From GCA-002701945 sp964442015 (GTDB taxonomy: Bacteria; Fidelibacterota; Marinisomatia; Marinisomatales; TCS55): 17,050 nt of DNA. This document shows positions 7,183-14,627 of this stretch, piece by piece (position 1 is the stretch's first letter; every line of letters begins with the position of its first letter). The stretch lies in assembly GCA_964442015.1 (NCBI GenBank), contig CAYTYA010000033.1, positions 1 through 17,050 on the forward strand, given 5' to 3'. Position numbers and translations under genes: made by a program. The notes under the pieces are model-generated. The model saw only the letters and a program-made list of their open reading frames with translations, made no database searches and had not been told where the DNA came from.

Positions 7183-10100
7183 TTAATTATTTAATACAGA
7201 AAAATATTTAGAATTTGGATGAGAAAAATACCATCCACATACTGAAGCAGCAGGATACATAGCTCGATTTTCAGTAAGAGTAATTCCCGTATTTTCTTCC
7301 ACCTGCAACAATTTCCAAATCTTATCTTTTTCCTGATGATTAGGGCAGGCGGGATAACCGGGGGCTGGGCGGATTCCTACATATTTTTCCTTAATTAATT
7401 CATCGTTTGATAACTTCTCATTTGCAGCATATCCCCAAAATTCTTTCCGAACACGTTCATGCATTCTTTCTGTCAAGGCTTCCGCTAGCCTATCTGCTAA
7501 AACCTTAGCCATTATGGCATTATAATCATCATCTTGATCTTCATATTTCTTTACGATTTTTTCTAAACCATGCCCTGTTGTAACTGCAAAGGTTCCAATA
7601 TAATCATTTTTTGGAGCAATGAAGTCTGCAAGACAGTAATTATTATTTTTCCCTTTATCTATTAGCTGCCTAGGAAAATTAAACTTAACTCTCTCGCAAA
7701 TTACAGCTTCATATTCAGAATAAGCTGAATGAATTCCTATTACTGCTTTGGCGCAAAGCAATTTGTTAGATACAATATGATTTAGTAATTCTTTTCCATC
7801 ATTATATAGTTTATTCGCTTCTTTCCCATATTTTTTATTAGAAAGTATTTTAGGATATAATCCCTTCAACTCCCATGCATGGAAAAATGGTGACCAATCA
7901 ATATAATCAACCAGTTCATCGAGTGGATAATCATCGAATGTTTTTATTCCTTCAAAAGATGGTTTTACAGAACGAATATTTTCCCAATTAGATAAAAATT
8001 TTCTTTCCCTAGCAATTTCTATGGATAATTTTTTAGAAGACTTTTGAAGATTATTTATTCGTATTGTTTGAAAATCATTTCTTATATCTTTAACAAACTT
8101 TTCTTTTTCATTCACATTCATAAGTTTTCCAACAACGCCTACAGCCCTTGATGCATCAATAACATGAATTGTTGGTCCAGAATAATTTTCCTCAATTTTT
8201 ATTGCTGTATGTTTGCGACTTGTTGTAGCCCCTCCAATTAATAAGGGCATAGTTAGATTTAACCGTTGCATTTCTTGTGCAACATGAACCATTTCATCTA
8301 GACTTGGAGTAATTAATCCAGAAAGACCTATAATATCAGCATTCTCTTTAATAGCAGCAGATAATATTTTATCTGATGAGACCATAACGCCTAGATCAAC
8401 AACATCATAGCCATTGCAGCCCAAGACTACACTGACAATATTTTTTCCAATATCATGAACATCTCCTTTAACTGTTGCCATGATTATTTTTCCATTAGAC
8501 TTATCAATCAATCCTAATTTATCTTTTTCTTCCTCTATAAATGGAACTAGATGAGATACAGCTTTTTTCATTACTCTTGCCGATTTTACAACCTGAGGAA
8601 GAAACATTTTTCCAGCACCAAACAAATCACCTACAATATTCATTCCATCCATTAATGGCCCTTCAATAACATGTATTGGTCTATCGTGTTGCTTTCTAGC
8701 TTCTTCTGTATCATCAATAATAAAATCAACTATTCCTTCTACTAAAGCATAGCTTAATCGTTGGTTTACAGGGTTTTTTCTCCATGAAAGATCCTCCTTA
8801 GAATCTTTTTTAATCCCTTTATAATCTTTTGCGATAGCAACTAACCTTTCAGTTGCATCATCTCGACGATTAAATAATACATCTTCAACGCATTCTTTTA
8901 GTCCTACATTTATATCATCATACACTGTTAACTGTCCAGCATTAACTATTCCCATATCCATTCCTGCTTGAATCGCATGGTATAAGAACGATGAGTGCAT
9001 TGCTTCTCTCAAAGCTTCATTGCCTCTAAATGAAAATGATAGATTAGAAACACCACCGCTAACATGAACATTTGGGAATCGTTTTTTTATTGTTCTTGAT
9101 GCTTCGATAAAAGCATTTGCGTATTCATTATGCTCTTCAATTCCTGTTGCAACCGCAAAAATGTTTGGGTCAAATATTATATCTTCCGGGTCAAATTTCA
9201 CTTCTTCAGTTAATATTTTATAGGCTCTAGAACAAATCTCTACCTTGCGCTCATAAGTATCTGCTTGCCCTTTCTCATCAAAAGCCATTACTATTACTGC
9301 CGCACCATATTTCTTAATTATCTGTGCCTGATCTTTAAAAGCATCCACTCCTTCTTTCATTGATATCGAATTAACAATTCCTTTTCCTTGAATATTTTTT
9401 AATCCTGTTTCTAATACAGTCCATTTAGATGAGTCCAGCATTATAGGGACTTTAGCAATATCTGGTTCTGAGGCAATCAATCTCAAATATTTTTCCATGG
9501 CTTTTTCTGAGTCAAGCAACCCTTCATCCATATTAATATCAATTATCTGAGCTCCATTACTAATTTGTTGTCTCGCAACACTTATTGCTTCATCATAGTT
9601 ACCTTCTTTAATCAACCTTCTGAATCGCGCTGATCCTGTAACATTTGTCCTTTCCCCAATATTAATAAAGTTTGATTCGGGTCTAATAGTAAACGGTTCG
9701 AGGCCGCTTAATTTTGTATAACTATTCACTGGAGGGATAATTCTTGGATTAATATCTGATACTTTATCACAAATAGCTGATATATGATCAGGTGTTGTAC
9801 CACAACATCCGCCAGTTAAATTTATTAATCCACTATTAGCAAACTCTTCAATAATCAATGACATTTCCTGAGGTGTCTGATCATATTCACCAAGCTCATT
9901 TGGCAACCCTGCATTTGGATATACAAAAACAAATGTATCAGCAATACTTGAAAGATCATTTAACCAAGGTCTAATCTGCTGAGCCCCTAAAGCACAATTC
10001 AATCCAATTGCAGTAAGATTTGCATGACGAATAGAATTCCAAAATGCCTCAACTGTCTGGCCAGAAAGAGTTCTTCCACTAGCATCAGTAATAGTACCCG

Positions 10101-10710
10101 AAACAAATAATGGTAAATCAGTTTTATAATCATCTAATAACTGTCTAACTGCAAAAATTGCAGCTTTACAGTTAAGAGTATCAAACACAGTTTCAATTAA
10201 AAATAAATCTACACCACCATCAATTAATCCTTTAGCTTGTTCATAGTATGCTTCTTTTAATTGATCAAATGTAATATTTCTAAATTCCGGGTTATTAACA
10301 TCTGGGCTCATTGATGCCGTTCGATTAGTAGGGCCAATAGCTCCCGCAACAAATCGTGGTTTATCTGTGTATTTTTCAGCAACAGATTTTGCAATTTTTG
10401 CAGCCTGAACATTTATTTCGTAACAAAATTTCTCTGCTTGATAATCTTGTTGTGATATTGAATTTGCATTAAATGTATTTGTCTCAACTATATCGGCTCC
10501 AGATTCAAAATATTCTTTATGAATCTTTCCAACTATATCTGGTCTAGTAAGACACAATAAATCATTATTGCCTTTTAAATCAACAGCAGGATTAGTAAAA
10601 CGATCACCCCTAAAGTCTGATTCCGTTAAATCATATGATTGAAGCATTGTTCCCATTGCTCCATCAAAGACCATAATTTTATTTTTTAATATTTCTTTTA
10701 TATCATTCAT
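7183..10710 (-). CDS. metH: Cobalamin-dependent methionine synthase MetH, full length
   Basis: Transfers the methyl group of 5-methyl-tetrahydrofolate to homocysteine through methylcobalamin. All four modules are present in 1175 residues (E. coli 1227). The homocysteine domain (about 1-325) has DGAMGTM and zinc ligands Cys239, Cys302 and Cys303 in NCALG and GGCCGTTPDH. The pterin domain (about 345-610) starts INIGERTN. The B12 domain has VKGDVHDIG with axial ligand His752 and GLITPSLDEM. The reactivation domain (about 910-1175) carries RPAPGYPACPNHQEK for SAM binding. The ATG lies 4 bases past the U-tract of an upstream terminator; the only purine-rich stretch upstream is the GGGG inside the terminator stem, about 11 bases away, so no free Shine-Dalgarno is evident. 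MNDIKEILKNK before the conserved core fits the family N-terminus. It heads the minus-strand operon under SAM-II control. Confidence 0.97.
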   Translation of the reverse strand: MNDIKEILKNKIMVFDGAMGTMLQSYDLTESDFRGDRFTNPAVDLKGNNDLLCLTRPDIVGKIHKEYFESGADIVETNTFNANSISQQDYQAEKFCYEINVQAAKIAKSVAEKYTDKPRFVAGAIGPTNRTASMSPDVNNPEFRNITFDQLKEAYYEQAKGLIDGGVDLFLIETVFDTLNCKAAIFAVRQLLDDYKTDLPLFVSGTITDASGRTLSGQTVEAFWNSIRHANLTAIGLNCALGAQQIRPWLNDLSSIADTFVFVYPNAGLPNELGEYDQTPQEMSLIIEEFANSGLINLTGGCCGTTPDHISAICDKVSDINPRIIPPVNSYTKLSGLEPFTIRPESNFINIGERTNVTGSARFRRLIKEGNYDEAISVARQQISNGAQIIDINMDEGLLDSEKAMEKYLRLIASEPDIAKVPIMLDSSKWTVLETGLKNIQGKGIVNSISMKEGVDAFKDQAQIIKKYGAAVIVMAFDEKGQADTYERKVEICSRAYKILTEEVKFDPEDIIFDPNIFAVATGIEEHNEYANAFIEASRTIKKRFPNVHVSGGVSNLSFSFRGNEALREAMHSSFLYHAIQAGMDMGIVNAGQLTVYDDINVGLKECVEDVLFNRRDDATERLVAIAKDYKGIKKDSKEDLSWRKNPVNQRLSYALVEGIVDFIIDDTEEARKQHDRPIHVIEGPLMDGMNIVGDLFGAGKMFLPQVVKSARVMKKAVSHLVPFIEEEKDKLGLIDKSNGKIIMATVKGDVHDIGKNIVSVVLGCNGYDVVDLGVMVSSDKILSAAIKENADIIGLSGLITPSLDEMVHVAQEMQRLNLTMPLLIGGATTSRKHTAIKIEENYSGPTIHVIDASRAVGVVGKLMNVNEKEKFVKDIRNDFQTIRINNLQKSSKKLSIEIARERKFLSNWENIRSVKPSFEGIKTFDDYPLDELVDYIDWSPFFHAWELKGLYPKILSNKKYGKEANKLYNDGKELLNHIVSNKLLCAKAVIGIHSAYSEYEAVICERVKFNFPRQLIDKGKNNNYCLADFIAPKNDYIGTFAVTTGHGLEKIVKKYEDQDDDYNAIMAKVLADRLAEALTERMHERVRKEFWGYAANEKLSNDELIKEKYVGIRPAPGYPACPNHQEKDKIWKLLQVEENTGITLTENRAMYPAASVCGWYFSHPNSKYFSVLNN

Positions 10711-10714
10711 AAAT

Positions 10715-10740
10715 AAAAAAACCCCATTGCTATGTGGGGT
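10715..10740 (-). terminator. Intrinsic terminator in the metH leader
   Basis: Reading the minus strand, ACCCCA pairs with TGGGGT across the 8-nt loop CATAGCAA, and the stem is followed at once by a run of seven U (including the last stem base). This is a textbook rho-independent terminator, placed between the SAM-II aptamer and metH rather than after a gene, so it acts as the expression platform. Part of the loop, TAGCAA at 10732-10727, is complementary to TTGCTA at 10759-10754 in the aptamer 3' strand. The hairpin also contains the only G-rich stretch near the metH start. Confidence 0.9.
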
Positions 10741-10746
10741 TACAAT

Positions 10747-10798
10747 ACCTTTTTAGCAACATTGTTTTGAGTCGCGGCAATACGGTGCAAAACACGAC
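10747..10798 (-). promoter_or_regulatory. SAM-II (SAM-alpha) riboswitch aptamer
   Basis: The 52-nt minus-strand sequence matches the SAM-II riboswitch as I remember it from the crystallised marine metX RNA. The P1 stem GTCGTG (10798-10793) pairs with CGCGAC (10776-10771), one pair being G-U. Loop 1 holds TTTTGC followed by ACCGTATTGC (10786-10777), the latter identical to the reference. The 3' strand holds GCTAAAAAGG (10757-10748), also identical. ACC in the loop can pair with GGT at the 3' end, forming the H-type pseudoknot. The uridines known to contact the SAM sulfonium and adenine are kept. SAM binding should lock this strand into the pseudoknot. SAM-II is known mainly from Alphaproteobacteria and marine metagenomes; here it precedes metH. 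Confidence 0.93.
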
Positions 10799-10820
10799 AT
10801 TATTATCTTTAACATCAAAT

Positions 10821-10850
10821 ATTATAATCTTTTAATCATATTTCAAACAA
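10821..10850 (-). promoter_or_regulatory. Sigma70-type promoter for the metH operon
   Basis: On the minus strand, TTGTTT (10850-10845) and a perfect TATAAT (10826-10821) are separated by 18 bases. Transcription would start near 10814, about 15 nt before the SAM-II P1 stem, which is the arrangement expected for a riboswitch leader. The position relative to the aptamer supports it more than the -35 match does. Confidence 0.7.
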
Positions 10851-11110
10851 AATATAAAATTTCTTGCTAGGCGTTGTATTATAAAGTATTTTACAACTTA
10901 AGTGATATATTCTTGAGGATTTAAATTAATAAAAGAAAAATTTATCAACTCATTTTAACTAATTATTTCACAAAGTTTTTTAACGGGTAATTACTCGTTC
11001 CTTCCTTCAAGAATACTATCATAATAGAGAACAATAAGTTATCTAACGTATTGTTAGGTACATGATGCTGTGCGGAATTTAAGCGCATAATAAGTCTATA
11101 GAGGTAGAAA
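10851..11110. other. Divergent intergenic region with dyads, upstream of the RNase G gene
   Basis: No credible gene lies here. The region carries an 18-base near-palindrome AACGGGTAATTACTCGTT at 10982-10999, which as RNA is a stem with one G-U pair. It also has a long-range inverted repeat: TATTCTTGAGG at 10908-10918 can pair with 11005-11015 as 11 base pairs including one G-U, enclosing the dyad. A small repeat CTAAC/GTTAG is at 11043-11057. A weak plus-strand promoter candidate is TTGCTA (10864-10869), 17 bases, TATTTT (10887-10892). If that promoter is used, the RNase G leader is over 200 nt and structured. The ribosome site GAGGT at 11101-11105 serves the RNase G start. Confidence 0.45.
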
Positions 11111-12634
11111 ATGAAAAAAGAAATTTATATAAATGAAAGCATGGGGGAAACCCGTATTGCTATTATCGAGGATAGCCAACTTGTTGAGGTTTATATTGAA
11201 AAACAAGATAAGCATAGAATGGTTGGCAATGTATACAGAGGTGTTGTTGAAAATGTATTGCCTGGAATGCAGGCTGCATTTGTAGATATTGGTCATGAGA
11301 TCAATGCATTCCTTCCATTTACAGAAATTCAAGATGATGAATATCTTGATGATGACGATTTAAAAAATAATGATAAAAGGAACAATCGTAATAGTGGATC
11401 AATTAAAGTTGATCTTACTACAGGACAAGAAATATATGTTCAAGTAATAAAAGAACCATTTGCGGGAAAAGGCCCCAGAGTAACAACTGGAATTGCGCTC
11501 CCTGGAAGACTATTAGTCTTGGTACCAAACTCAAAATATGTTGGTATTTCAAAAAAAATGTGGGATAAATATGAGCGAAGACGATTAAAAAAAATTGCAA
11601 ATAAAATAAAGGAAAAAAATGTTGGAGTAATTATTAGAACTGTAGCAGAAGGCAAATCTGAAGAACAAATAAATAATGATTATAAGAATCTTATTAAGAA
11701 ATGGAAACAAGTAGAAGTAAAAACTAAAAGCAATAAGGCTCCTGCATTAGTGTATGAAGATTTAGAAACTGCTTCAAGTGTAATACGTGACCTGTTTAGT
11801 CCCGATGTAGAAAAAATAGTTATTGATTCAAAGAAATTATATCGTAAAACACAGACATATCTAGATGAAGTCTCTCCCAATATGGCTTCCAGATTAGATT
11901 TCTATAAACTTAAGACTCCAATTTTTGAGGGAATGGGGATCGAGGATGAGATAGGAAAACTTTTACGACCAAAAGTATGGTTAAAAAGCGGTGCTTATTT
12001 AATTATTGAAAAGACAGAAGCAATGGTCGTTGTTGATGTTAATAGTGGAAGATATGTAGGTAAAAAAGGGCATGAAGATAATTCCTTAAAAATAAATTTA
12101 GAAGCTGCTAGAGAAGTAGCTAGACAATTAAGGCTAAGAGATCTCTCAGGATTAATTGTGATAGATTTTATTGATATGCGAGAAGAGGAAAATCGGAAAA
12201 AGATTTACTATGAATTAAGAAAAGAATTAAAAAGAGATCGTGCTAAAGTAGCCGTTTCTCCTATCAGTGAATTTGGTCTATTGGAAATGACTCGACAGAG
12301 GATAAGATTAAGTCTCATTGATTCTATGAGTGATGAATGTCCTTCCTGCCACGGTGCTGGTAGAATTATATCAATTGAAACACTAATTACTAGAATTGAT
12401 CATTGGGTTCGTAGATATAAAAGTAAATTCAGAAATCTAAGATTAAGGCTTGATTTACATCCTGAAAATGCAGATTTTTTAATTACAAATAAAAAGAAAG
12501 TACTAAGAGGACTTATGTGGAAAAACTTTGTCCATATATCTATTGAGGCTAATACATCTATAAAAAGAGACCAATATAGGTTTTTTAATGTAAAAGATGG
12601 AAAAGATGTAACAAATAAGGTTGATATTGTATAG
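11111..12634 (+). CDS. rng: Ribonuclease G (RNase E/G family)
   Basis: A 507-residue endoribonuclease of the RNase E/G family, acting in rRNA 5'-end maturation and mRNA decay. It opens with MKKEIYINESMGETRIAI, then an S1 RNA-binding domain (about 36-125) with NVYRGVVENVLPGMQAAFVDIG. The catalytic Mg2+ aspartates are seen in VVVDVNSGRY (Asp309) and VIDFIDM (Asp352), and the zinc-link CPSCHGAGR has Cys410 and Cys413. It lacks the long C-terminal scaffold of RNase E, so RNase G is the better name. The S1 domain has an inserted acidic and Asn/Lys-rich loop (about 74-98, EYLDDDDLKNNDKRNN), also seen in related proteins with varying length. GAGGT six bases before the ATG supports the start. It is followed 42 bases later by rplU, a co-transcribed arrangement. 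Confidence 0.95.
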   Translation: MKKEIYINESMGETRIAIIEDSQLVEVYIEKQDKHRMVGNVYRGVVENVLPGMQAAFVDIGHEINAFLPFTEIQDDEYLDDDDLKNNDKRNNRNSGSIKVDLTTGQEIYVQVIKEPFAGKGPRVTTGIALPGRLLVLVPNSKYVGISKKMWDKYERRRLKKIANKIKEKNVGVIIRTVAEGKSEEQINNDYKNLIKKWKQVEVKTKSNKAPALVYEDLETASSVIRDLFSPDVEKIVIDSKKLYRKTQTYLDEVSPNMASRLDFYKLKTPIFEGMGIEDEIGKLLRPKVWLKSGAYLIIEKTEAMVVVDVNSGRYVGKKGHEDNSLKINLEAAREVARQLRLRDLSGLIVIDFIDMREEENRKKIYYELRKELKRDRAKVAVSPISEFGLLEMTRQRIRLSLIDSMSDECPSCHGAGRIISIETLITRIDHWVRRYKSKFRNLRLRLDLHPENADFLITNKKKVLRGLMWKNFVHISIEANTSIKRDQYRFFNVKDGKDVTNKVDIV

Positions 12635-12676
12635 AAATAATCTTAAATGTAACTTCGCGGACTTTTGAGGTAAAAA

Positions 12677-13024
12677 ATGAATGCAATAGTTAAAATATCA
12701 GGGAAGCAACATAAAGTATCCAAAGGGGATATTCTTAAAATTAACCGTCAAGAATGGAAAGTTGGTGACAAAATAAAAATTAATGAAGTTCTACTAACGG
12801 AAAATAAGGGTAAAATATCTGTAGGAGATCCATTAGTTAAAGGTGCTTCTATAACGGTTAAAATCTTAGAACACAATAGAGATAAAAAAGTTTTAATCTA
12901 TAAAAAGAAACGTCGAAAAGGATATCAAAGAAAAAATGGACATAGACAAAATGTTACTCTATTAGAAGTATTAAAAATTGATGCAAAGTCTCCATCAAAA
13001 CCTAAAAAGAAAGAGAAGAAATAA
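12677..13024 (+). CDS. rplU: 50S ribosomal protein bL21
   Basis: A 115-residue large-subunit protein that binds 23S rRNA. The N-terminus MNAIVKISGKQHKV and the basic core IYKKKRRKGYQRKNGHRQ are diagnostic (normally about 103 residues). The extra length is a lysine-rich tail DAKSPSKPKKKEKK. GAGG sits six bases before the ATG. Its stop shares one base with the bL27 start (TAATG), the usual tight rplU-rpmA coupling. Placement after RNase G is common in several phyla. Confidence 0.97.
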   Translation: MNAIVKISGKQHKVSKGDILKINRQEWKVGDKIKINEVLLTENKGKISVGDPLVKGASITVKILEHNRDKKVLIYKKKRRKGYQRKNGHRQNVTLLEVLKIDAKSPSKPKKKEKK

Positions 13025-13281
13025 TGGCACACAAAAAAGGGGTTGGAAGTAGTAGAAATGGTCGAGATTCAAATGCTAAAAGATTAGGTATTAAAGTGAC
13101 CGATGGTCAATCAATACTTGCGGGTGGAATTATTCTTCGACAACGTGGTACTAAAACTCATCCTGGATTAAATGTTAAACGCGCAGGTGATGATTCATTA
13201 TTTGCCACTGCTGATGGAATTGTTTCTTTTTCTCAAAAAGGTAAAAATAGAAAGTTTGTAAACGTATTAACTTCTAAATAG
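13024..13281 (+). CDS. rpmA: 50S ribosomal protein bL27
   Basis: An 85-residue protein whose N-terminal tail reaches the peptidyl-transferase centre. It starts MAHKKGVGSSRNGRDSNAKRLGIK and contains GGIILRQRGTKTHPGLNVKRAGDDSLFA, both hallmark blocks. The tail begins directly with AHKKG, so there is no cleavable N-terminal extension of the Firmicutes kind. It overlaps rplU by one base and is followed by a strong intrinsic terminator, ending the RNase G-bL21-bL27 unit. The obgE gene that often follows rpmA is not here. Confidence 0.98.
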   Translation: MAHKKGVGSSRNGRDSNAKRLGIKVTDGQSILAGGIILRQRGTKTHPGLNVKRAGDDSLFATADGIVSFSQKGKNRKFVNVLTSK

Positions 13282-13288
13282 CAATTAT

Positions 13289-13310
13289 ACCCTGCACCCG
13301 TGGGGTTTTT
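13289..13310 (+). terminator. Intrinsic terminator after rpmA
   Basis: ACCCTGC pairs with GTGGGGT (two G-U pairs) around the tetraloop ACCC, followed by four further T. It begins 7 bases after the bL27 stop and separates the ribosomal unit from mdh. Confidence 0.85.
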
Positions 13311-13377
13311 CATATCACAAATACTCAGCATATTGTAATTTCATACCATTACATAATTTTATAGAATGGAGAATTGA

Positions 13378-14313
13378 ATGTCTAAAAAAAGAATTGCATT
13401 AATTGGTGGAGGTCAAATTGGTGGGAATTTGGCTCTATTAGCTGCCCAAAAAGAATTAGCTGATATAATTATATTTGATATTCCCAAAGCTGAAGGTATG
13501 GTTAAAGGGAAGGCTCTTGATTTAATGCAGTTGCGCCCTCATGATGGATATGATGTAAACATAACTGGGACATCGGATTGGAACAATGTACAGGATGCTG
13601 ATGTGTTTATTATAACAGCTGGAATTCCTAGAAAACCCGGTATGGATAGAGAAGATTTATTAGATATTAATCTAGGAATAATGAAAGATGTTGCAGAAAA
13701 CATTAAAGCCCAAGCTCCTAATTCATTTGTTATAGTTATATCTAACCCTCTAGACGCAATGGTGTATGCTTTTTATAAAACTTCTGGTTTTAACAGTAAT
13801 AAAGTAGTTGGAATGGCTGGGGCGCTTGATAGCACAAGGTTTAGAACATTTATTGCAATGGAAACAGGGTTATCTGTGCAGGATGTCACATGTATGGTGC
13901 TTGGTGGCCATGGAGACACAATGGTTCCAATTACACGGCTAGCTACAGTGGGTGGTGTTCCTGTAACAGATTTAATTAGTAAAGAAAAACTATCTTCTAT
14001 AGAGGAAAGAACTCGTTTTGCAGGTGGGGAAATTGTGAAACTATTTGGCAATGGTTCTGCTTTTTATGCACCTGCACAGTCTGCAATTGAAATGGCTGAA
14101 TCTTATCTTCGAGATAAAAAAAGAGTTATACCTTGCGCTTCATTATGTAATGGAGAGTTCGGAATTAATGGATATTTTATTGGTGTCCCAACAGTTATTG
14201 GAGCCAATGGAGTTGAAAAAATATTAGAGTTTGAATTAGAGAACCATGAACAGGATGCTTTGAATCAAACACTAGATGCAGTGAAAAAAACTGTATCAGA
14301 AACAGGTTTATAA
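13378..14313 (+). CDS. mdh: Malate dehydrogenase (LDH-like type)
   Basis: A 311-residue NAD-dependent malate dehydrogenase converting malate to oxaloacetate in the TCA cycle. The Rossmann motif GGGQIGG (10-16) and Asp34, which selects NAD, are clear. The substrate loop GIPRKPGMDR has Arg85 and Arg91; Arg at the position that is Gln in lactate dehydrogenases marks a malate enzyme. ISNPLD (Asn123), DSTRFR (Asp151, Arg154) and LGGHGDTMVP (His178) complete the active site. It belongs to the LDH-like (MDH type 3) clade, not the E. coli type. GGAG lies eight bases before the ATG. The gene stands alone between the rpmA terminator and its own 3' hairpin; I see only weak promoter candidates, for example TTGTAA at 13333-13338. 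Confidence 0.97.
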   Translation: MSKKRIALIGGGQIGGNLALLAAQKELADIIIFDIPKAEGMVKGKALDLMQLRPHDGYDVNITGTSDWNNVQDADVFIITAGIPRKPGMDREDLLDINLGIMKDVAENIKAQAPNSFVIVISNPLDAMVYAFYKTSGFNSNKVVGMAGALDSTRFRTFIAMETGLSVQDVTCMVLGGHGDTMVPITRLATVGGVPVTDLISKEKLSSIEERTRFAGGEIVKLFGNGSAFYAPAQSAIEMAESYLRDKKRVIPCASLCNGEFGINGYFIGVPTVIGANGVEKILEFELENHEQDALNQTLDAVKKTVSETGL

Positions 14314-14327
14314 ACTAACTGTTTTTT
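14291..14327. terminator. Overlapping convergent terminator-like hairpins at the mdh/Rieske junction
   Basis: On the plus strand, AACAG (14301-14305) pairs with CTGTT (14319-14323) around the inner palindrome GTTTATAAAC and a TAA bulge, with six T at 14322-14327. On the minus strand, CTGT/ACAG (14305-14291) closes a 7-nt loop and is followed by seven T (14290-14284). Both stems are short, so each is a modest call, but the T-runs face the right way for each transcript. Confidence 0.5.
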
Positions 14328-14619
14328 CATCTAAATAAACATATCCATCTTTTAATTGTATAGGGTACGATTTTATCTTAATTGCATGATTGTCAACCGA
14401 GCATTCTAATTTGGCGTCAAATTTCCATAGATGAGATTTGCACTGAATAATTTCTTTAGATATATGACTATCAGCTAAAGAAGCTCCTCTATGAGGGCAG
14501 CGGTTATCCCAAGCTATAATTCTACCATCAAGATTAAACAATGCTATTGGTTGATTATTAACCATAATTAGTTTACTTCCATTTAATGGTATTTGATCAA
14601 TTTTAGCAATTTTTTTCAA
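14308..14619 (-). CDS. Small Rieske [2Fe-2S] ferredoxin-type protein
   Basis: A 103-residue soluble Rieske domain. The two cluster-binding motifs are CPHRG (Cys41, His43) and CKSH (Cys60, His63), so all four ligands are kept. The usual CPWHG in the second motif is replaced by CKSHLWKF. The size fits the electron-carrying subunit of a non-haem-iron oxygenase or a NirD-like small protein, but no oxygenase or nitrite reductase is near. It is the last gene of the right minus-strand run, 8 bases after elbB, and overlaps the 3' end of mdh by 6 bases tail to tail. Partner and role are unknown. Confidence 0.88.
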   Translation of the reverse strand: MKKIAKIDQIPLNGSKLIMVNNQPIALFNLDGRIIAWDNRCPHRGASLADSHISKEIIQCKSHLWKFDAKLECSVDNHAIKIKSYPIQLKDGYVYLDEKTVSL

Positions 14620-14627
14620 GTGTGTGC

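Noticed and set aside
10753..10800. A 15-codon minus-strand ORF MSCFAPYCRDSKQCC with four cysteines just upstream of the metH terminator, which looks like a cysteine-sensing attenuator leader peptide.
   Set aside because: It lies exactly on the SAM-II aptamer, whose conserved bases explain the sequence. There is no ribosome site, and stalling at its Cys-Cys codons would cover the antiterminator strand and favour termination, the wrong direction for attenuation.
10711..10850. Cobalamin riboswitch before the B12-dependent metH.
   Set aside because: The leader is far too short for a cobalamin aptamer and no B12-box is present; SAM-II fits instead.
10860..11030. A 6S-like or other known small RNA based on the long-range pairing.
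   Set aside because: The pairing is a single 11-bp helix plus one small hairpin in AT-rich sequence; no 6S bubble, tmRNA, SRP or RNase P motif is recognisable.
11043..11057. CTAAC/GTTAG inverted repeat as a terminator or operator for the RNase G gene.
   Set aside because: Only five base pairs with no T-run; too weak to call.
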